A stretch of DNA of 64,000 nucleotides. Source: Phylloscopus collybita. Lineage: Eukaryota; Chordata; Aves; Passeriformes; Phylloscopidae. Position 1 is the first letter of the stretch, and each line of letters starts with the position of its first letter. The notes beneath the pieces were generated by a model. It saw only the letters and a program-made list of their open reading frames with translations. It was not told where the DNA came from and made no database searches. Shown piece after piece: positions 1 to 64,000 of this stretch. Position numbers and translations under genes: made by a program. The stretch spans positions 16,907,001 to 16,971,000 of the forward strand of contig JAJNNQ010000018.1 of assembly GCA_027886175.1 (NCBI GenBank). Direction: 5' to 3'.

Positions 1-3000
1 ATCAAGCTGTTTCTTTCAGTGAAGATTTTGAAAGCCAGATTCTTGGGAAATTCATTACTAAAAATACATTTCTGCCCTGCAGCGAAGCACATTTTAAGTT
101 TAATTCAGGGCAAAAAATGACAGGTGGATCTGTGATGAAATCCAGATATACCTGTTGAGTGGAGATTACTGAGCAAAAGTAAGGCTTTAGCTGTTTGAGT
201 CGTGGGTGGGTTGTAGGAGTTCAGTCAGCCCCTAATTTCTGTTGTAATACTTAGGGTTTTCCCAAAGTGCTGTCTGGCAGCTTTGCATAGAGAAGATCCC
301 AGCTGCTTTGTGTTGTTTTTTAGGTGGTGGGTTCATCTCAGCAAGGCAGCTGTGTCACCAGAGAGATATGTGACAGCTATCTACTGCTTGTCAAGCCTGC
401 CAGGTCCCTGCTGGCTCTGTGACCAGAGGTGAAAATAGGGCTGTGCCTTAACTTCATCCTCTTGAGAAATGAGCTGCCCCTGGGAATGCTAGCCCTGAAT
501 AAAATGTGGTTTGCTCAGGCTTGCCAAGTGTAGCCATGGCACAAGGGCAGAGGAGGGGAGCCTGGCCTGGGCTTAGGCAGAATGTAGTCGGTAAGACACC
601 AGCTGTTGGGCTTTGCTGGTGATCCCTTTGTTTACTGGCAATCTCTAAAACAAGCAAGACTGATTTTAAGAAAGCTGGGTGTTTGGTTCTCAGTAGGGGC
701 ATGTAGCTGTTCAATGAGTTAAGTTTAGTAGCAAGAGTCAGACAGCAGTGTTTGGTCTCCCCACTTAGTTTTTCAAACAAGACAAATGATATTTCAAATA
801 ATTCTGTTGTAAAAGAATGGTTTCCTTTGCATGTATCCTGCTCAAGTGTATATCCCAACCTGATCATGCATGAGGGACGATGTTGATTTTTGCAGACTTG
901 CAGTACTGGCTGAATGCTCTGCATACAAAAATGTTTGTTAATCCTCAGAGTAGAACTGCTGTGTTTCAAGCTTGTGTTGCTGGTGGATTTATGTGTACCA
1001 GGTTAATGAGATTCTCTGCAGACATACTGCAAGGAACTTCTTTCAGATGGCTGTGTGTCACTTCCTGGTGTGAAATTAGTATGTGGTGGTACTGCAGTGA
1101 CTGCCGTCAGTGCTACAGTTGCAGCTGTGGCATAATACCTAGAAGCATAAGCAAATATTTGCCTCATTTAACTTTCCAAATGAAACTTCCTGTAAGAAAT
1201 GATGTGGAGGTTTATGCAGGCACATAAGTGTTTTCACGTTGGCTTGTTCTAATTCTGATCAAAAATAAACTGCTTTTCTCTAAAAACACTTAGCAAACAG
1301 GAATGTGTGTTAGGAGTACTGCTGATAATGCTGTGTGTGTTAAAATCCTGTTATAACAGTGCACAGTAATCAGTTGCTGTCATGGTTTGTGGTACCGTTG
1401 ATCTATTGTCTTTCATTTGGACCACGTGACAGGAACAGCCACGTTGTGAGTGCCCGCTCCTCGTGGTTTGTAGCAAATGGCATGAGTACCAGGAGATGTG
1501 TTAGAGGCATATGTCTGCGTCATTTCAAATTTTAGAATGCTGCCTAGAGGTGCATTTTTCCACCGTGTTCTAGGCAATTTAGGAGTCTGCCAGCCTTAGT
1601 GGCATTGTCTCACTTGATAGAGGAACAAGTTGGATGGTAGGAGAGTTAGACTAGCCCCGCTGTGGTGTGTTTTTGGTTAGTGCCTTGCCTGCAGAGCAAA
1701 GTGCTATAGGGTGCTGGGCCAGTCAGTTCCATCTGGCATCTCACAATCCTTGGGCCTGACTTGAGGGCTTTCCACTTGCTCATCAAAATGGCTTGTCAGA
1801 AATTGTAAGAATGGGATTGTCATTTTGAATTTTAAAATTTAATTTTTTTTGTTGTGGTTACTCTTATGGACTGGTGATTTAAGGGATTGCATCGTCATGC
1901 AGTTGTGTTGTTGGCCCCACGCCTGCTGAAGCTGTCACTTGATCTGTGTCTCCTGACCCTTCTTTTCCTAGAAGACTCATAAGCATGTATAAACCAGTTG
2001 ACTTCTTTAAAATGTTTGTGTATATAGTGAGGTTTAAGACTTTCTTTCTGGTTTTTTGGCTTGGATGGGTTTTTACTGGTTTGTGGAGTACTTCCCTAAG
2101 TCACACTTCAGCCAGGATGTCTCAGTCTTATTTCGATAACTTTTTTGATCTTGAGAAGTAGGTGATTTTCAAAAAAAAATAAATGTTGTTTTCATTATAT
2201 TTGTGTGTAAGGAAAAGACCAAACATCAAAGAACTGAAAAGGCACCTGAGATGGTGCTCAGGGATTTTTCAGATATATCCAGATATGAATTTGTTTGGGT
2301 TACCTGGTTAGTGTTGCAAAACAAACAAACACCCACCCACCAAAAAAACCCAAAAAAACCAAACAAAAACCAATCAAACAAACAAATAAAAAAGCCCACC
2401 CACCCCCTCCCCAAAAAAAACCACAAAAAAACCACCTCTCTTTAATTTTCAATGTGATCCAGAAAGAGGTTTCTTTCGATAAAATTCTTGATGAACAAGT
2501 TTCACCATATAGGCAGGTGCTATAATGTACAAAGTTTGGTGTCAACAGCTCTGTCTTCTTTTGGGTAGGATTGTCTTTAAGCACAGAAGGAAGAAATGGG
2601 ATCTTGCTTGTTGAGAAGGAATTGTTCCATTTTCCTGTAAAGACAATAAGCTCTGTGGCAGTTTGAAGTGTAGGCTGTGCTGGACTTCCACATCTTGTGC
2701 AGAGGGTTGTTTCTGAAGTAAGCTGAGGTGCTGTGTGAAGCTGGTTACACAACATTTTCAGAAAACATGTTTTTGAGCAGCATTCTATTTTCAGGAAAGC
2801 TTTTAACTTCTTTGTGATGGAGAAGGAGCAGGAATGCCAGAGCTACACTGTGCTGCAGCTTGGCTGCAGGTTAAGAGGACCCTGAGGTCAGTGGCATTAA
2901 GGGCTCTTGGAGCAATCAATTACCCTTAACGAAGATGATAGGATAAAAGCTCTGGAATTGCTCCTGAGGGCCTGGTCCTGCTAGTGCTTATGTTCTTGTA

Positions 3001-4834
3001 GTAGAGTCTCCACTGTGCAAAAATGAGCAGATCTTGTCTAGGAAGTAGTTGTTCTATGTCTTATGTGCCTTTGAAAATTTTATCTAAGTCCCACTGCTGC
3101 AGCTGTTGAAGAAATAGCCTCTGCTTTCCTGTGGCTGGTCAGTGTGTTTTCAGGATTGTTGCCCCATTTTGTACAGTTCTGGGAAGGATTAGGGAGTAGT
3201 AACTGCTAGCCAGTCAAAGATGTCAGTTCCTGGCCACAAACCTGGGAGCACTGCCAGACAGTGGCCAGTGGCGTTGCAGCGTGCTGCCTGCATGAGCTTT
3301 CACATGGAAATGAGAACTGTAGGCTGACCCTTCTGTTTCGCCAGCTTCTCTTTGAATGTTTCTTCCCTTCTAGCTTCCCACTTTGTTGTCATGGCCCTGC
3401 CTAAAAAAGCTGTGTCCAGCTTCCTTTGAGGTTCAGCGCCTGCTCAGACGGTACTAAAGGCAAGGATGGCTGCCTGAGCTCAAGCCCAGTTGGCATTTAT
3501 GCTTCTCCCTCACCGAGGACCCATCCTGTCAAACTGTTACAAGCATGGCTTCTGCACCCCTGTATATGAGCAGCAGTAACATGGAATACTTACTACAGAT
3601 TTCACTTTAAAAGCTTGTTGGCGTTACCTCTTTTTGTTCTTTCTTTCATAATTTATTATAGTATAAATCTATATACAAAATCCTTTGCTGCTGGAAGGTC
3701 TGTGTAGTGTCTTGCTAGTTTATGCCAGTATTGGTCATCTGCTTAAATCCGTGTACATAAATACCGTGTCTGATGTTATCTGCTGTCAAGACAGTTTTCT
3801 CTCCTCTCTGGAATATCTATGTATTTTTTTCATACTTATTCCTATACTGCTGCTTTTACTCAAGAGGTGCTCTGGAATGATTGTGCATTAAAAAAAAAAG
3901 TAAAAGCTCTTTGACATACTTATGTAAGCGTTGGCAGATATATTTTAAAAATAAATATTGGATCAGTTCCTCTTTTATTTCCTTGTCAACGCCAAAGTTC
4001 AATAATTGGCCCTGGAAGAGCTGTGAATGGCTTAATTAGCAGCCAGAGCAGAGCTCTGGGAGGCAGGTGTTTGGATTGTGTAGGAGTCTGCTGATAAGAG
4101 TCATTATTAGAGGGCAAACACAAAACTTTGATCTGTGCTATTGGCAGATAAAGATTTTTGGTTCTGTTTTTTTTCAGCATCTTAGAGTGCACGGAGATGA
4201 ATCTGAAGGTGTATATTTGTATGAAAATATTTGCAGCTCTTTTCCCGTGTCTTATTTTTTATTTTAGAAATAAAATTGTTTCAGGTACAATTTTGATTTG
4301 TTTTTAAAATCAAACAAAAAACGTAGCATGTATATGAGAGATCTGGTTAGATGATATGGGGTAATAAGTGCAATCAGTTTATAATAATACAGCTGGTCTT
4401 TGCAGTTTTTACAGTGATCACTGATCAAGTACTAATACCCTTTTCTTGTAATAAAACTCTAAAGCTGATGAAGGCATAATAGTATTTCCTAGACTTGCCT
4501 TTATTTGGATAAGGAGAATCCCATATTATCAGAGACTGCTTTGATCTAGCTTGCACAAACTAGATATGCCCTTTTTTTCAGGGAAATATGGGTAAGAAGG
4601 GAAGCTGACCTGAGGTACTGTGTGAGTTGCAGTAGGATGTTTTGTGACACGCAGGAAATATTTCCAACTTATGCATAGGTGCAGAGGTAATGAGCTTATT
4701 CTATCATGAATTAATGCATATGTACCTTGTATAATTGTCAGTGTATTTAATTCATAAACGTAAATGTGTTATTGAGGTGTTAAGTTTTAACACCAGAATA
4801 ATTAGTAAAATTTTCTTTTCTTCCTTTTTAATAG
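1..4834 (+). other. CCDC88C: CCDC88C upstream intron (3' part)
   Basis: This stretch precedes w1 and ends in a T-rich tract and an AG acceptor at 4833-4834. I see no coding exon matching the missing N-terminal residues, so the upstream exon or exons lie before the window. It holds ordinary AT-rich intronic sequence with an A/C-rich low-complexity patch near 2325-2445. No transposon was recognised. Confidence 0.8.
2320..2445. repeat. A/C-rich low-complexity tract
   Basis: Runs of A are broken by C clusters, in patterns such as CAAACAAAC, CCCACCCACC and CCAAAAAAACC. It creates overlapping artificial ORFs on both strands, rich in Lys, Asn and Pro on + and in Phe and Gly on -. Nothing suggests a gene. 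Confidence 0.85.
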
Positions 4835-61283
<56,449 letters not shown>

Positions 61284-64000
61284 GTAATTTGCTCACAGGA
61301 ACAAATGGAGCTCTTAGTTTTTTTAAACACAGTGCACAAAGGGCTATGCAGCATTCCTGAATGATGAGAGTTTTCAGGGAGTTCATCTGTGATCCCCATA
61401 AGACTGAGCATGATTTTGGTCTTGTCCATTTAACCACATTCTAATGCAATTAAATTCTAATAATTTTATTTAATGCCTTCTATTTCACTGCCTACTTACA
61501 TGCATCATTGTAAGAAAATGTGTTCCTGTTAAACAAAAGCTGGGTTTCAGCGCCTCTTTGCCCCTGTCAGATTGTACTGTTGATTGTGTCCCTTTCTGTT
61601 TTCTTGCAACAGTCACTACTGGGAAAGGAAGCCATAGTCACATTGAACTACTAGGTTTTTTAAAGTTCAATAATTTTTACATGTAAGTCAAATAAATTAC
61701 GCAGGTGAATTCAGGTTAATATGTTCTAAATGTCTTTCTTGCTGTCCAGAGTCCTGGACCTACTTTCTCTTTTTCTTTTCCTCTTGGCTGTTATAGATTC
61801 CCTCGTGTTGTCTCTCTCTCTCTGCAAAGATCTCAGTTCTTTCAATCTTTGTAACATGTAGGTCATTGCTTTGTAAATATACTTACATATACATGTGTGT
61901 TGCACTGTTATTAACTGTGATTACATTTGGCTCAAATACCGGCTCAGTGCTTGTCCTTGTGAAACACACTGCCCAGTTCACCTCCAGCTACCAGCCTTAT
62001 TTTTGTCTGACTAGTTACTTGATCCTCAGTTCTGATGAATTGAGTCAAGTGCTGCTGGGGAAAAAGGATGCTTCCTACTCTAAAGTATAAAACATTTCCA
62101 TGTTGGATTTGTCCACATTCCTACCATTCATAAATTATCCAGAATATAAGACTTATTTCTCCTTTTCCCATTACTGCTGTAACCTGTGTGTGTGAGACAT
62201 TGATGCAATGATTTCAGTTCTGTTTGGCTTGCCTGTGAGCTAGCTGAATCCCTCAGAGGACAAAAAGAGAAAGCACCTAGATGTGAAATGCTGCTTGTGG
62301 ATTCCTAGATCGTAACAAGCCCATTTCTCTGCCAGGGAGAACAGTATCCGGCACTGGATCATTCTATCTTCTGGAGAGATTAATCTGTTAAGATCAGTTC
62401 TGCTGCTTTTCTTTCGTGAACAAGGAAAACCGTAAAGATTCAGTTCACTCTAATCTTCCTTCCACACTTCCATATATGACCTGTTGCATATAAGTAATTT
62501 AATCCAGGTCTGATTTACATGCTTAAAATGGAGGCCTAGAAAGCAGATACCTGTGGTGTACAGAAATTTAAATCACTTGAACAACTGTGGTCAACCTCTG
62601 GCTTTGCCCCAGGCAGATTCCTTGTGGGCACCTCCTGTTATGGCACCGTATTGGTGCCAACAGTTGTGATTCCCCTCAGAATTAGAATACAGCAAGATGT
62701 GCCTGGGGGAATAATAGGCAAAATCTCTGATTTGTTGCAAAATGTTTACTACAGTGAGCAAGAGAGCGTGCAAGAGCTCTGGAGGACTGTTAAAGTCAAG
62801 CACGTGTAAGTCAGAAGACAAGAGTTAAAGTATTTTTCTCAAATGTTTTGTGTCTTTGGGGCTCTTTTGGTAACTTTCCTGAGATATCCATAGTAAAATC
62901 TTGTCTCCCTAAAGTCTTTCAACTAAGCTGAGATTTCATCTACTGTCTGGGACTTTCAAATATTGTTGTTCGACTATGCTTGTTTATCTGCTGATCCAGT
63001 GGTTGGTGGGATCATGTAGCCAAAACAGGATTATTCAGGGAGTACAAAGGAAAAGTCATGTACGGTTTTTTTTTTCCTTTCTTACAAGGTTTTCAGAGGA
63101 GCTAGTAGTAGAAAACCCTCCTTTCAGGCACACTCAAGTAGAAGCAGTCCAAGAAACCTGTCTGTTGTCTCCACCTTTCTGAGTTACTGAAAAGAGATGT
63201 AAATAGATGTCTTACTTGCCTCCAGTTTTCTGGGAAGTGCTGATGAAGATCAGCTATTGCTGAGCTACTGAGTTTGTTGCAGCTTTCTCCGAACAGCTCC
63301 TTTGAGACCATTGAACCTCCACATGGTTACATTTCTGACTGCTGAGCTCTCCTTATCTCCAATCTGGGCAGCCCCTGCTTGTTTAAACACTTCCTGTAAT
63401 GAGGGGTGTGTTGACACAGGCAGAGCCCAGCCTCCAGCTATTTCCCACTTGTAAGAATTATGTTTAATACCCCTTTCATTGACATTTTCACTGTTGGCAG
63501 AGTTGATAATACCAAAACAAAAATGAGCTGATACTTATGCAGAACTGTAGGTGCTCACAGTACTTTGCAAGCTTAAAAAAGAAATATTTCCTGACTTGGG
63601 GAATATAGTTGCCAGAACCTCTTGTTTCTAAGTACTGAAGAGCTACTGCTTTCCTGTTCTTCATGCATTACAAGTACAGTTTTGGAAATGAATAAGTAAG
63701 AAAACTTTGTTGTAGAACTAGAGCCTTATTCACAAAACCTTCAAATGCAGTATTGTCACCTGCTGCAGAAAAGAGGGCCAGCAGAACACGGAGTGGAAGC
63801 GTAAACTTGGTCACTCCAGTACTTTAGTGTTTTTCCTCTTAATTGTGTTGTAGGTTGGTGTTTTGATCTTTTAGTGCTGTTGCTCACTGAAGTGTCTTAA
63901 TAATTTTGGATGCGTGCACTGGTAGAGTAAGACCATCAGTGATGGAGAGGCTAGGAGGAGGCAAGTTCCTCAGGAAGGGGAGCACCAGAAACTTAATCAC
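61284..64000 (+). other. CCDC88C: CCDC88C intron after w11 (5' part)
   Basis: This intron starts gtaatt and runs to the window end. I found no sequence matching the next expected coiled-coil residues (family pattern IEKLQTQLEREK), so the next exon is outside. A short TC repeat lies near 61811-61822. Nothing else was recognised. Confidence 0.85.

Noticed and set aside
2203..2755. Overlapping Lys/Pro-rich and Phe/Gly-rich ORFs on both strands
   Set aside because: They are produced entirely by the A/C low-complexity tract.

Overview
This window is 64 kb of vertebrate nuclear DNA, almost certainly from a bird. It is AT-rich, has no dense ORFs, and has spliceosomal exons separated by long introns. 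It also carries two decayed CR1 retrotransposons with avian-type reverse-transcriptase remnants and an avian-type ERVL solo LTR. I cannot resolve the species.

One gene explains all convincing coding sequence: CCDC88C (Daple), on the + strand. Eleven consecutive internal coding exons (called w1 to w11 here) lie between 4835 and 61283. Together they give 1363 coding bases with no stop, and every exon junction is phase-compatible. They correspond to about residues 55-508 of human Daple: most of the N-terminal CH/HOOK domain (w1-w5), a Pro/Ser-rich linker (in w6), and the start of the long coiled coil (w6-w11). The start codon, the first coding exon(s), the rest of the coiled coil and the C-terminal Dishevelled- and G-protein-binding tail lie outside the window.

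Layout: 1-4834 is the end of an upstream intron. w1 is followed by a 30.2 kb intron (4944-35167), w2, and a 9.1 kb intron holding an antisense CR1. A compact cluster w3-w8 follows (44360-49632). A 6.1 kb intron with a solo LTR comes next. w9, w10 and w11 (55771-61283) are separated by 2.4-2.7 kb introns, one with a sense CR1. From 61284 to the end is intron.

The points most worth checking are a GC-AG intron after w8, the unusually CpG-dense exon w8, a one-codon difference from human at the w10/w11 junction, the conserved arginine equivalent to the human SCA40 site, a solo LTR with a perfect 5-bp target-site duplication, and a CpG cluster with paired TCF/LEF-like motifs in the 30 kb intron. 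I found no RNA gene, CRISPR array or undescribed multi-gene system. The other long ORFs look like chance reading frames in introns.
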